IMG/VR virus record: IMGVR_UViG_3300047557_000239
Span: 1-37,885 of that record
DNA length: 37,885 nucleotides
Source of the DNA: a virus
Strand: one strand, 5' to 3'
Each line of letters opens with the position of its first letter. The first letter of the stretch is position 1. Below the pieces are notes generated by a model. The model saw nothing but the letters and a program-made list of their open reading frames with translations, ran no database searches and was not told where the DNA came from. Shown here one piece after another: positions 29,426 through 37,885 of the stretch. The position numbers and the translations under genes are program-made.

Positions 29426-31303
29426 ATGCCGCTGAAGAAACTCACTCTCAAGCCCGGTGTAAACAAAGAGAACACCCGCTATACCAACGAAAACGGTTGG
29501 TACGAGTGCGACAAGGTTCGCTTCCGCCAAGGCACGCCCGAGAAGATCGGCGGGTGGGTTCGCATCTCTGCCAATACCTTCCTTGGCGTCTGCCGTTCCT
29601 TGTGGAACTGGGTGACATTGAGCAATCTGAACTTGGTTGGCGTTGGCACCCATCTCAAGTTCTATATTGCTCGTGGTGGCGCATACTTTGACATCACGCC
29701 AATCCGTTCGACGGTTACCCTCAACAATCCGTTTGCGTTGACTGCATCAACCACGGTCACGGTCACTGATTTGGCTCATGGTTGCGTCACAGGGGACTTT
29801 GTGACCTTCAGTGGCGCTACGGATATTGGTGGCGTAGGCACCAATGTAACCGCCGCTGTTCTCAATCAAGAATTTCAGGTCACGGTCCTGACGCCTGACA
29901 CCTACACCATTCAGATTTCCGTGGTCCCTAACGCTACAGCGATTGCGGGCTCCCCTGGTGGTGGCGCTGCGGTTGTTGCGGCCTACCAGTTAAACGTCGG
30001 GCCTGAGTTTGCTGTCCCACTTACCGGATGGGGCGCAGGAACTTGGGGTGCGGGCACCTGGGGTGTTGGCGGAACTTCTAGCACATCCATTCAGTTGTGG
30101 AGCCAGAAGAACTGGGGCGAGGACTTGGTGTTCGGACCTCGCGGTGGCGGTATGTACTACTGGGATGCCACGACCGGTGTGAACACCCGTGGGGTCGATC
30201 TCTCCACCTTGTCCGGGGCCAACGGCGTCCCGACCAAGCAGAACTTGGTCTTCGTGTCGGACATCAACCGGTTTGTCTTTGCTTTCGGATGCAACGAGAT
30301 CGGATCGTCCGTCTTGGACCCCATGCTGATTCGGTGGTCGGATCAGGAGAGTGCAATCGACTGGACCCCTGCGGCAACCAACCAAGCGGGCAGTCTCCGT
30401 CTTTCTGATGGCTCAGAAATCATCGCCGCCATTCAGGCTCGTCAGGAAATCGTGGTCTTCACGGACTCTGCCGTTTACTCCTTGCAGTATCTCGGCGCAC
30501 CAGAGGTCTGGGGTGCTCAGACGCTTGGCAGCAACATCTCCATCCTCAGCCCGAATGCGGTAGCAATTGGTTCTGGACGCATCTACTGGATGGGTGTGGA
30601 CAAGTTCTACGTATATGACGGTCGCATACAGACACTTAAATGTGATCTGCGCCGTCACATCTTTGGGGACTTCAATCAGTCTCAGGCGGCGCAAGTCTTT
30701 GCCGGGACCAACGAGGGCTTCAACGAAATTTGGTGGTTCTACTGCTCGGCCAACTCAATGGAAATCGACAGGTACGTTGTCTACAACTACGCTGAAGAGA
30801 TTTGGTACTACGGCACGATGGCCCGGACTGCGTGGCTTGACTCTGGCCTGCAAGACTACCCGATTGGGGCAACCTACCTGGGCAATCTTGTGCAACACGA
30901 AAACGGCGTAGATGACAACGCCACCGGGACTCCAACGGCCATCAATGCCTACATTGAGTCTGCCGAGTTTGACATCGAGGACGGCCAGAACTTTGGTTTC
31001 ATCTGGCGCATGGTGCCGGACGTGACGTTTGTGGGGTCAACTGCAAACAACCCATCATTGACCATGACGCTGATCCCCATGAAGGGGTCGGGTTCCGGGT
31101 TCAACAATCCTCAGTCTCTGGGCGGATCGAGCAGTGCAGCGGTCACGCGCACGGCCACGGTGCCAATTGAGCAGTTCACCAACATCGTTTACATACGGGT
31201 TCGCGGGCGTCAGTTGATTATGAAAGCCGAATCCACTGATCTTGGCGTGACGTGGCAGTTGGGCTCACCCCGTATCGACGTTCGAATGGATGGCCGCAGA
31301 TGA
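29426..31303 (+). CDS. Tail nozzle / gp10-like stabilisation protein
   Basis: This 625-aa protein resembles P22 gp10-type proteins (tail nozzle, packaged DNA stabilisation). The N-terminus LKPGVNKENTRYTNENGWYE, then CDKVRFRQGTPEKIGGWV, is typical. Repeating propeller-like strands follow (NLVFVSDINRFVFAFGCNE, PMLIRWSDQESAIDW, EIVVFTDSAVYSLQYLG, RIYWMGVDKFYVYDG, EIWWFYCSAN). Residues about 100-185 hold an insertion with AHGCVTGDFVTFSGA and TPDTYTIQIS, like the FCCH-type beta domain found in phage proteins. A WGAGTWGAGTWG stretch lies near 200. It caps the short tail. The stop overlaps the next start as ATGA. Confidence 0.8.
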   Translation: MPLKKLTLKPGVNKENTRYTNENGWYECDKVRFRQGTPEKIGGWVRISANTFLGVCRSLWNWVTLSNLNLVGVGTHLKFYIARGGAYFDITPIRSTVTLNNPFALTASTTVTVTDLAHGCVTGDFVTFSGATDIGGVGTNVTAAVLNQEFQVTVLTPDTYTIQISVVPNATAIAGSPGGGAAVVAAYQLNVGPEFAVPLTGWGAGTWGAGTWGVGGTSSTSIQLWSQKNWGEDLVFGPRGGGMYYWDATTGVNTRGVDLSTLSGANGVPTKQNLVFVSDINRFVFAFGCNEIGSSVLDPMLIRWSDQESAIDWTPAATNQAGSLRLSDGSEIIAAIQARQEIVVFTDSAVYSLQYLGAPEVWGAQTLGSNISILSPNAVAIGSGRIYWMGVDKFYVYDGRIQTLKCDLRRHIFGDFNQSQAAQVFAGTNEGFNEIWWFYCSANSMEIDRYVVYNYAEEIWYYGTMARTAWLDSGLQDYPIGATYLGNLVQHENGVDDNATGTPTAINAYIESAEFDIEDGQNFGFIWRMVPDVTFVGSTANNPSLTMTLIPMKGSGSGFNNPQSLGGSSSAAVTRTATVPIEQFTNIVYIRVRGRQLIMKAESTDLGVTWQLGSPRIDVRMDGRR

Positions 31304-32667
31304 GTTTCATCATTGAAGATGCAACCGTCCCGCCGCCACCAAACCTACCACTGGCTCCGGGGGGCTACGACTCTCGGTATCAGGAGCAGTTCAACAACGT
31401 CCTGCGCCTGTACTTCAACCGTTTAACGGCACTGCTTGGACAGATCGTGACGACTCCATCACCTATCCCAGTCTCTATCGGCGGCACCAATGTGGACGCC
31501 TTTGGGCGGGTGCGGGTCAGTCAGCCCTACACGCTCTTCGACAGTCAGAACCGATACGCCGCAGACAATCAGTTTGACGTGTCCACGACCGGCACGGGCA
31601 CAACTTCTTTCCTGTCCAACGAAGCGGCAGTGAAGATGGAAGTCACCGGGGCCGGTGTTGGTTCTGTGTTGCGGCAGTCCTATCGCTCCTTTCCGTATCA
31701 ACCCGGCAAAGGTTTGTTAGTACTTGCAACCTTTGTGATGGACAGCAGCATGAGCCTGAACCTCACGCAGCGGGTGGGGTACTACAACGACAGCAACGGT
31801 GTGTTCTTCCAACGCATCGACGGCACCTACTCGTTTGTCCTGCGCTCTTCAACATCTGGCTCGCCCAGTGACGCCCGGACGGTCAATCAGGATGACTGGA
31901 ACGGCGACAAGTTGGATGGGACCGGAGACTCCGGCTACACGCTCGATCCGTCCAAGGCTCAGATTCTGTGGATGGACTTTGAGTGGCTTGGGGTTGGATC
32001 GGTTCGATGCGGCTTCATCATCAACGGCCAATACATCGTCTGCCACACGTTTAACAATGCTAACGAGATTACTGGCGTTTACATGACAACGGCCATCCTG
32101 CCGGTGCGGTACGAGATCAAGACCGTGACCTCTGCGGTGGCGGCTTCAATGAAGGCCATCTGCTGCTCGGTCATCTCTGAGGGCGGGTTTGAGCAGACCT
32201 CGGTTGACCATGTGGCGCGGCGCACCACAGTCCTGGGGACTATCGGCTCGACATTCCTGCCCGTCGTTTCCATCCGGCTTGCGTCTACCCGGCTTGGCGC
32301 AGTTGTTCTCCCCAATCGGGTACAGGTTCTGCCGACGACCAATCAGAACTACGAGGTGGCGTTGATCAAGAACCCAACCCTGACTGGCGCATCATGGTCG
32401 GCAGTGCCCAGTGATTCCAACGTGGAGTTTGATGTGGCGGCTACAGCCACCACAGGTGGCACCATCGTGCAAACGGACTATGTGACAGCAACGGGCTCGG
32501 GCGGTGTTGGGAATACGAGCGCGGCTACGGGCTACAACTGGGACTTGCAGTTGGGCGCATCCATCGCGGGAGTCAGTGACATCTACACCATTGCCGTTAG
32601 AACCGTGTCTGGCGCAACCACAGGTGACGTGGTTGGATCGCTGTCCTTCTACGACCTGACTCAATAA
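31300..32667 (+). CDS. Virion protein, probably tail, 455 aa
   Basis: Starts in an ATGA overlap at 31300. After a Pro-rich, amphipathic N-terminus (FIIEDATVPPPPNLPLAP, then YQEQFNNVLRLYFNRLTALL) comes a conserved AFGRVRVSQPYTLFDSQNRY and then a beta-sandwich core (VGYYNDSNGVFFQRIDGTYS, ILWMDFEWLGVGSVRCGFII). I recall the GRVRVS-PYTLFDS pattern in many tailed phages as part of a tail or fibre protein. The C-terminal half is Thr/Ser-rich beta sequence. Its place after the nozzle fits a tail-tip or fibre-linked protein. Confidence 0.65.
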   Translation: MSFIIEDATVPPPPNLPLAPGGYDSRYQEQFNNVLRLYFNRLTALLGQIVTTPSPIPVSIGGTNVDAFGRVRVSQPYTLFDSQNRYAADNQFDVSTTGTGTTSFLSNEAAVKMEVTGAGVGSVLRQSYRSFPYQPGKGLLVLATFVMDSSMSLNLTQRVGYYNDSNGVFFQRIDGTYSFVLRSSTSGSPSDARTVNQDDWNGDKLDGTGDSGYTLDPSKAQILWMDFEWLGVGSVRCGFIINGQYIVCHTFNNANEITGVYMTTAILPVRYEIKTVTSAVAASMKAICCSVISEGGFEQTSVDHVARRTTVLGTIGSTFLPVVSIRLASTRLGAVVLPNRVQVLPTTNQNYEVALIKNPTLTGASWSAVPSDSNVEFDVAATATTGGTIVQTDYVTATGSGGVGNTSAATGYNWDLQLGASIAGVSDIYTIAVRTVSGATTGDVVGSLSFYDLTQ

Positions 32668-32671
32668 GATC

Positions 32672-35600
32672 ATGGCGCGTCTGCTTACAGAACAAGAGTT
32701 TGAAGACTCGTTTAATCAGGACGACCTGATAAACATCATTAGTGGTGGTACTACGCCAGCCCCCACTGCTGCCCCTTTTAACTTCCGCGACTACATGTAT
32801 GCGGGAGGTGCTGACGACACGCTTGCCACTCAGCGAGGTCTTGAGTACGCCGCTCAACAAGGTTGGACCCCAGGACAGACGGTTAGTAACTGGAACCAAG
32901 CCCTTGGCACCAACTTTACGTTGGATGACTACTACCGCGTGACCGGCACGCAACCCCCTGCTGCCACCCTTGCACCGACTGCCGCCCCCGTTGTAACTGC
33001 CGCGCCATCCTTTAACAGCATGGTGCTGACTAACCTGTATCAGCAGGTACTTGGCCGTGCCCCTGATCAGGGCGGGTTTGATTTCTGGCTGAACGCCATG
33101 AATACGATGGGCTACACGCCCGAGATGGTGGCTTCAGAGTTCATGAAGTCGCCCGAGTATCAATCTCGCTTTGCCGTAACCGCCGCCCCGGCTGCTACAA
33201 CTGCTCCCGTAGTCACCACCGCCCCCGTAGTCACCACCGCCCCCGTAGTCACCACCGCCCCCGCAATCACTGCTGCTCCTGAAACTACGATTGCTCCCGT
33301 AGTCACCGTTGCGCCCACTTCGCAAGGTGTTGATAACTGGGGCCAAGATTTGCGCCCATTCTTCTCCGACCCATACACAGGAGAATCAGGGTTCCGCGAG
33401 GAAAACTTTTCAGCCGTCCCTACTGGGTTTAACTGGCAAGAATACGTCCGCCTGAACCCTGATCTAGCGGCTGTCGGTATTGATACCGAGGTAGAAGCCA
33501 AGCGGCACTACGTTAATTACGGCGCTTTTGAGGGCCGACAAGGTGCTCCAATCCTGTCTTTGCAGGATGCAATTAACTTTGCGAAAACAAATGTCACTGG
33601 CGCAAATGCGTTTGCTGATATGGGGGACGCAGGATTTCAACCTGTCTCACAACAGATTGGCAAGTATTCAATCGTCCCTACGGGGGACGTGTATTCAGGG
33701 GTGCAGGGCTATAACATTTCTGGTGCTACCGGCAAGACAGAAGCAGCGTTACCGTTCGCTCCAACAGGAACACCGTTTGAGCAAACTCTACGGACAGATG
33801 CAAACGGAAAAATAATAGGCCAATCACTAAACCTCAAGACTGGGGGCGATAGTGGGTACATCGTAGATATTGATGCCAATGGCAATATCACCCGTATTGA
33901 CAACTACGATGAATCCGAATCGTGGCGTAAACCTGCCGCACTGTTTGCGACGTTTATTGGCTCCACTATTGGCCTTCCCCAAATTGGTGCTGCGCTTGGG
34001 GCAACCGGGCAATATCTACCAAGTATTGTTGGCGGCGCGGTACTTGGTGGTGCAAACGCAGCAATCGCCGGGGCTAGTGGCTCAGACATCCTGAAAAGCG
34101 CAGCAATTGGTGGCCTTGGTGGTGGCCTCGGTGCGGGGATTGGCAGCAATCTTGGCCAGACCGCAAGTGGCGCAGTCGGTGGCGGCACTCTTGGAAATAT
34201 AGCGTCTGGTGCTGTTCAGGCTGGAGTACAGGCACTCCCCCAGGCTATCGCCACGGGTGACTTCTCCAACGTATTCCAACAGGCCGCACTTGGCGGCGTG
34301 TCTTCAGCCGCAGGCACGGCTCTATCTTCTACCCTTTCTGAGTCTGGGTTTACACCCAAACAAATTCAGGGTGCATTTACTGTCGTCACGCAGTTGGCAT
34401 CTGGCAATGTTGACCCTCGCACACTGGTCACCGCCCTTGGCGACTTAAGCGGCCATCCTGATGCAGACATCGCATCTCGGGCTGCTCGTCTTGGTATTGC
34501 CCTGAGCGGTGCAGATCTCTCCAAACCCGCGACGCTAAGTGCTGTAGTTAGTGAACTTACGGGACTCGGGAAGGCAATTGATAACAAGGGCATCAAGCGC
34601 CTACCCGGTACCGTTCAAGGCCCGCAGGTTAGGGTGACAGGCGAAGACCTACAGCCTGTTGGTCCTATAAACCAAGACGAACTGATTAACATCATCCGTG
34701 GCACTGAACTTCCCAGTGTTACTGGCGGCACGACCACGGGTACTACAGGCACTGGAGCCACAGGCGCTACAGGTCAGTTTGCAGTTGGTACACAACTGCC
34801 GACGGGCGCAACCATCCAAACCGACAACCAGTCGGTTGCGCTTAACCTAGTCAAAGACTTGGTGCCCGAGAACATGCGGACGCCGGGGTTCTTGAATTGG
34901 GCTGCAAGTTACGTGTGGGCGGGCGATCAAGACAAACTGCGTGACGCCGTTAGTTCGTGGATGGCGGGTAATGCCGCAGCCCCGGCCCCCAGTCTTGGCA
35001 CTGGCCGTACTACTTCTGGTATCGCGCTTGACCCCGGCTTTAAGGTTGATCCTACTGGACAGTCTTGGGAGACTGGATACACCGCAAGTGGCATGCCCAC
35101 TGCTTTGTCGCAGGTAGTCGGCGTTAGCGGTAAGAAGATTACCCCGCAAGAAGCGTATCAATACGATCTTGAAAACAACCCGCTAGTTGCGACTTGGGCG
35201 TTTGCAAATAAGCGTTTGCCTACGTTTGAAGAATGGCAGACAGCCATCGCAAACAAGGGGTTCGGCAACGATGTGTTGACTGAGATGACCAAGGGGGTGA
35301 TTGGTCTGGGGTTGACGCTCCCCGGTGGCGCTGCCGACTTGATCACGGGTACACCTGGAGAAATCTCTGCCACCGCTGCATCTATTGTCAATACGCTAAA
35401 CCAAAACCTGTCCTCCGCGACCAAAGAAACGCGGGATCAGATGGGGACGGCTATCTCTGAAGCCGCAAAAAACGGACAACTGGCTGCATTTGTAGAAACA
35501 GTTAGACAGTACGGGTTAAACCCCGATCAAGCTGCATTGCTGGTCGCTGGGCTCGGCCCTCAAGTGGGGGTTGGCGGACTTTCAATGATGGCCGCAAGGG

Positions 35601-37885
35601 CGGTGGGTCTTGGCTTGCCCGTGCAAACTGCGATAACTATCGCCACGACCAGTGGCATGCAAGGTATAAGCACGGCGGTTGATTACATCAATGAAGGTTA
35701 CGCCCGAGGAGTTCCTACTGACCAACTAATGAACGAAGCCCGGACGGTGGCTCTGGGCTCTGCGGCGGCATCTGCGGGTATTCAGACTTTGTTCCCCGGC
35801 GCAGCCGTTGCGTTGGAACGGTCTATAGCCGGTGCGATGCCCGGTACTGCACTCACCACAAACCTAGTCAATCAGACAGGACAGTTCCTCTCTACCACAG
35901 CAAAAAATAACATTCGGACTGCGCTAGTACAGACTGGTGGTGTTGCGTCTAATGTTGCCGACGAAGTAGCGTCTGATGTCATCAGTAACCTAGTTGCTGG
36001 GAAACCTTGGAATGAAGGTATTGGACGCACTGCCGGTGAAACTCTTGTCGCTACTGGTGCCATACAAGGGCTAATCTCCGCTGCCAATAGACTGCCCGGC
36101 GTTGGTGATTCGATTGCGGATGCAGTTTCTTCGCTTCTCAGACAGTCCAACTACCAACCCGTTGAGTTCCTTGGCGCTTCCCGTCCGGGCGGTGACACTA
36201 CCATCACGGGCACTGCGTACGACCCCACTCTCCTGCTTGGTGGCCCTGGAGGTGCAGCGGCACAAACCACCGCTGCGCAGGCTGCGGATCTTCTGACTGG
36301 TGCACTGACTCGGCTTGGCTACGACCCCAATGTGCAGGGCGCGGATCTTCAGTCCATGCTCGACCGTGCTTTTGGTCAAGCAACAACCGGGACGGAAACT
36401 ACTACCGGCACTCGGGCACAGACTACCACTGCGCCGGACATGGCGAAGTTCTTTGAAGGGACTTCTCCTGAGATGGTGGCTTTCTTTGATGAAGGTAACC
36501 GTCCTGTCACTTATCGTGAGTTGGCAGAAGAGTTGGGCCTGCCCGACACCATCTTTGGTGGTGCTACACAGACTGGCGCAGTAACTCAAACCGGTACAGG
36601 CACTCAGACCGGCACAGGTACTCAAACCCAGACTCAAACCGGTACGCAAACGCGGGTTGATACAGGACTCGGCGGCACCACTATCGGCGGTGATGTAATC
36701 ACTACTGGCACGGGCACTAGAGGGGGTACGGATACCCAAACCCAGACTCAAACCGGCACTCAGACCCAAACCGGTACTCAGACGGCGACGGCAACAGATA
36801 CTTCTGATCTCAATAATCTTTTGTTGCGCGGTCTCTTTGGTAATTTGGTTGACGCCGAAGGTAATCTGATCACCACTGATGATCTGATCAATATTCTTTC
36901 GACCCCCGCGCCGACCACAACGCCTGCGCCGACTACCACCCCGGTCGTTACCACCACTCCTGCACCGACTACTACTCCGGCTGTAACGACTACTCCCAAG
37001 CCGACCACAACACCGCTAGTAACAATCATCGGTCAGGATGGCACAGTACTGTCTGATAAAGACTTGGGTATTGCGGTAACCCCTGCGCCGACCACCACTC
37101 CGGTTGTAACTACTACCCCGGCGCCGACTACAACGCCGCTAGTCACGATTATTGGACAAGACGGTACGGTGCTGTCTGATAAGGACTTGCTGCCCGCCAC
37201 ACCCGCACCTACAACCACACCCGCACCTACAACCACACCCAAGCTGACCACCACTCCGGCTGTGACCACTACTCCGGCTGTGACCACTACTCCGGCTGTG
37301 ACCACCACTCCGGGCGTAACCACCACTCCGGCTGTGACCACCACTCCGGCTGTGACCACCACTCCGGCTGTGACCACCACTCCGGCTGTGACCACTACTC
37401 CGGCTGTGACCACTACTCCGGCTGTGACCACCACTCCGGCTGTGACCACCACTCCGGCTGTGACCACCACTCCGGCTGTGACCACTACTCCGGCTGTGAC
37501 CACCACTCCGGCTGTGACCACCACTCCGGCTGTGACCACTACTCCGGCTGTGACCACCACTCCGGGCGTAACCACCACTCCGGCTGTGACCACCACTCCG
37601 GCTGTGACCACCACTCCGGCTGTGACCACCACTCCGGCTGTGACCACCACTCCGGCTGTGACCACCACTCCGGCTGTGACCACCACTCCGGCTGTGACTA
37701 CGACCCCTGGAGTGACTACGACCCCTGGAGTGACTACGACCCCTGGAGTGACTACTACCCCTGGAGTGACTACGACCCCTGGAGTGACTACGACCCCTGG
37801 AGTGACTACTACCCCTGGAGTGACTACGACCCCTGGAGTGACTACGACCCCTGGAGTGACTACGACCCCTGGAGTGACTACGACC
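32672..37885 (+). CDS. Giant repeat-rich virion protein (partial; right end open)
   Basis: An uninterrupted frame of 1,738 codons from ATG at 32672 to the window edge. Residues 117-166 are a DUF4214-like domain (LYQQVLGRAPDQGGFDFWL). Three VTTAP units follow. Residues 253-291 hold an NPDLAAVGI...HYVNYGAFEGR domain. Residues 424-528 are Gly/Ala-rich and hydrophobic (GGLGGGLGAGIGSNLGQTA). A second Ala/Gly-rich zone spans about 865-1135. Gln/Thr/Gly repeats precede residue 1400, then Pro/Thr repeats and 18-bp tandem repeats reach the edge. Three D(D/E)LINI motifs and two identical VTIIGQDGTVLSDKDL peptides recur. The hydrophobic zones resemble internal virion (ejection) proteins; the C-terminal repeats look like a stalk. 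The function is inferred only. Confidence 0.6.
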   Translation, partial: MARLLTEQEFEDSFNQDDLINIISGGTTPAPTAAPFNFRDYMYAGGADDTLATQRGLEYAAQQGWTPGQTVSNWNQALGTNFTLDDYYRVTGTQPPAATLAPTAAPVVTAAPSFNSMVLTNLYQQVLGRAPDQGGFDFWLNAMNTMGYTPEMVASEFMKSPEYQSRFAVTAAPAATTAPVVTTAPVVTTAPVVTTAPAITAAPETTIAPVVTVAPTSQGVDNWGQDLRPFFSDPYTGESGFREENFSAVPTGFNWQEYVRLNPDLAAVGIDTEVEAKRHYVNYGAFEGRQGAPILSLQDAINFAKTNVTGANAFADMGDAGFQPVSQQIGKYSIVPTGDVYSGVQGYNISGATGKTEAALPFAPTGTPFEQTLRTDANGKIIGQSLNLKTGGDSGYIVDIDANGNITRIDNYDESESWRKPAALFATFIGSTIGLPQIGAALGATGQYLPSIVGGAVLGGANAAIAGASGSDILKSAAIGGLGGGLGAGIGSNLGQTASGAVGGGTLGNIASGAVQAGVQALPQAIATGDFSNVFQQAALGGVSSAAGTALSSTLSESGFTPKQIQGAFTVVTQLASGNVDPRTLVTALGDLSGHPDADIASRAARLGIALSGADLSKPATLSAVVSELTGLGKAIDNKGIKRLPGTVQGPQVRVTGEDLQPVGPINQDELINIIRGTELPSVTGGTTTGTTGTGATGATGQFAVGTQLPTGATIQTDNQSVALNLVKDLVPENMRTPGFLNWAASYVWAGDQDKLRDAVSSWMAGNAAAPAPSLGTGRTTSGIALDPGFKVDPTGQSWETGYTASGMPTALSQVVGVSGKKITPQEAYQYDLENNPLVATWAFANKRLPTFEEWQTAIANKGFGNDVLTEMTKGVIGLGLTLPGGAADLITGTPGEISATAASIVNTLNQNLSSATKETRDQMGTAISEAAKNGQLAAFVETVRQYGLNPDQAALLVAGLGPQVGVGGLSMMAARAVGLGLPVQTAITIATTSGMQGISTAVDYINEGYARGVPTDQLMNEARTVALGSAAASAGIQTLFPGAAVALERSIAGAMPGTALTTNLVNQTGQFLSTTAKNNIRTALVQTGGVASNVADEVASDVISNLVAGKPWNEGIGRTAGETLVATGAIQGLISAANRLPGVGDSIADAVSSLLRQSNYQPVEFLGASRPGGDTTITGTAYDPTLLLGGPGGAAAQTTAAQAADLLTGALTRLGYDPNVQGADLQSMLDRAFGQATTGTETTTGTRAQTTTAPDMAKFFEGTSPEMVAFFDEGNRPVTYRELAEELGLPDTIFGGATQTGAVTQTGTGTQTGTGTQTQTQTGTQTRVDTGLGGTTIGGDVITTGTGTRGGTDTQTQTQTGTQTQTGTQTATATDTSDLNNLLLRGLFGNLVDAEGNLITTDDLINILSTPAPTTTPAPTTTPVVTTTPAPTTTPAVTTTPKPTTTPLVTIIGQDGTVLSDKDLGIAVTPAPTTTPVVTTTPAPTTTPLVTIIGQDGTVLSDKDLLPATPAPTTTPAPTTTPKLTTTPAVTTTPAVTTTPAVTTTPGVTTTPAVTTTPAVTTTPAVTTTPAVTTTPAVTTTPAVTTTPAVTTTPAVTTTPAVTTTPAVTTTPAVTTTPAVTTTPAVTTTPGVTTTPAVTTTPAVTTTPAVTTTPAVTTTPAVTTTPAVTTTPAVTTTPGVTTTPGVTTTPGVTTTPGVTTTPGVTTTPGVTTTPGVTTTPGVTTTPGVTTTPGVTTT
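33020..33171 (+). other. DUF4214-like domain
   Basis: Encodes LTNLYQQVLGRAPDQGGFDF followed by WLNAMNTMGYTP and FMKSPEYQSRF. The L-Y-x2-V-L-GR-x-PD-x2-G-x2-W pattern is typical of the domain, often found in extracellular repeat proteins. Confidence 0.65.
37019..37066 (+). repeat. VTIIGQDGTVLSDKDL module, copy 1
   Basis: Encodes VTIIGQDGTVLSDKDL at residues 1450-1465; the second copy begins 41 residues later. Confidence 0.7.
37142..37189 (+). repeat. VTIIGQDGTVLSDKDL module, copy 2
   Basis: Same 16 residues as copy 1, but many codons differ at third positions. The peptide looks conserved while the DNA has drifted. Confidence 0.7.
37262..37693 (+). repeat. 18-bp tandem array, 24 units (VTTTPA)
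   Basis: Twenty-four units of GTGACCAC(C/T)ACTCCGGCT, each encoding VTTTPA. Units with CCGGGC followed by GTAACC occur at 37311 and 37563, 252 bp or 14 units apart, which suggests a block duplication. No spacers, so not a CRISPR array. Confidence 0.9.
37694..37885 (+). repeat. 18-bp tandem array with other codons, at least 10.7 units (VTTTPG)
   Basis: Units of GTGACTACGACCCCTGGA encode VTTTPG. They differ from the first array by Ala to Gly and by four of the five shared codons. Units at 37748 and 37802 have ACT for ACG. The array continues past the window end. Confidence 0.9.

Noticed and set aside
37033-37686. Minus-strand frame of Val/Ala/Gly repeats
   Set aside because: It is the antisense of the 18-bp coding repeat; any multiple-of-three repeat is open on both strands. 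It has no ribosome site.
37262-37885. CRISPR-like look of a regular short repeat
   Set aside because: Units are contiguous, with no unique spacers, and translate in frame.

Overview
The window is most of a tailed double-stranded DNA bacteriophage genome. It has terminase, portal, scaffold, major capsid, adaptor, tail nozzle, fibre and lysis genes in one long rightward array. The P22-like portal, the SU10-type adaptor and the gp10-like nozzle, with no tape measure or sheath gene, point to a short-tailed (podovirus-like) phage. The small Lys/Gly-rich proteins and the fibre modules resemble those of uncultured freshwater phages, as I remember them. Strong Shine-Dalgarno sites and bacterial sigma70-type promoters indicate a bacterial host, probably a proteobacterium. 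The host cannot be named from this sequence. I see no integrase, RNA polymerase, DNA polymerase or tRNA gene, so part of the genome probably lies outside the window.

Left module (1-5.7 kb, leftward). From right to left there is a 164-aa unknown protein with tandem terminators; an AT-rich gene-poor stretch with a tiny promoter-dyad-terminator unit; and a candidate ribbon-helix-helix regulator. A near-consensus promoter follows, then a tightly coupled set of very small genes (zinc ribbon, 48-aa and 24-aa membrane peptides, a 66-aa protein) and a 392-aa unknown. A second near-consensus promoter precedes a MoxR-type AAA+ ATPase, a free-standing HNH-like endonuclease gene, and the cut-off start of the probable VWA/metallopeptidase partner of the ATPase. 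A 14-bp palindrome, consensus CTAACANNTGTTAG, occurs ten times in this module and I did not find it in the other 32 kb.

Switch region (5.67-6.05 kb). It separates the leftward and rightward units and holds one perfect copy of the palindrome and a five-tract G-quadruplex motif on the minus strand.

Right module (6.05-37.9 kb, rightward). Packaging and head genes come first: small and large terminase, portal, a GlcNAc-transferase-like enzyme, a GroES-like co-chaperonin, a gp49/Sf6-66 family protein, scaffold, a conserved pre-capsid protein, a decoration-like protein and the major capsid protein with a strong terminator. A GIY-YIG homing endonuclease with its own promoter is inserted after the capsid gene. 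Next come small structural proteins, many of them basic and Gly-rich, mixed with adaptors and a zinc ribbon. Tail-fibre-like proteins with striking repeats and a fibre assembly chaperone follow. The lysis genes (two holin-like membrane proteins and a GH24 lysozyme) sit before the tail nozzle, another virion protein, and a giant open frame of more than 1,738 codons. That frame carries a DUF4214-like domain, long Gly/Ala-rich hydrophobic stretches and Thr-Pro tandem repeats. It is still open where the window ends, inside an 18-bp tandem repeat, so the right edge may be an assembly break.

The least explained parts are the left-module palindrome family with its candidate regulator, the mini-transcript flanked by direct repeats, the micropeptide cassette, and the giant repeat protein.
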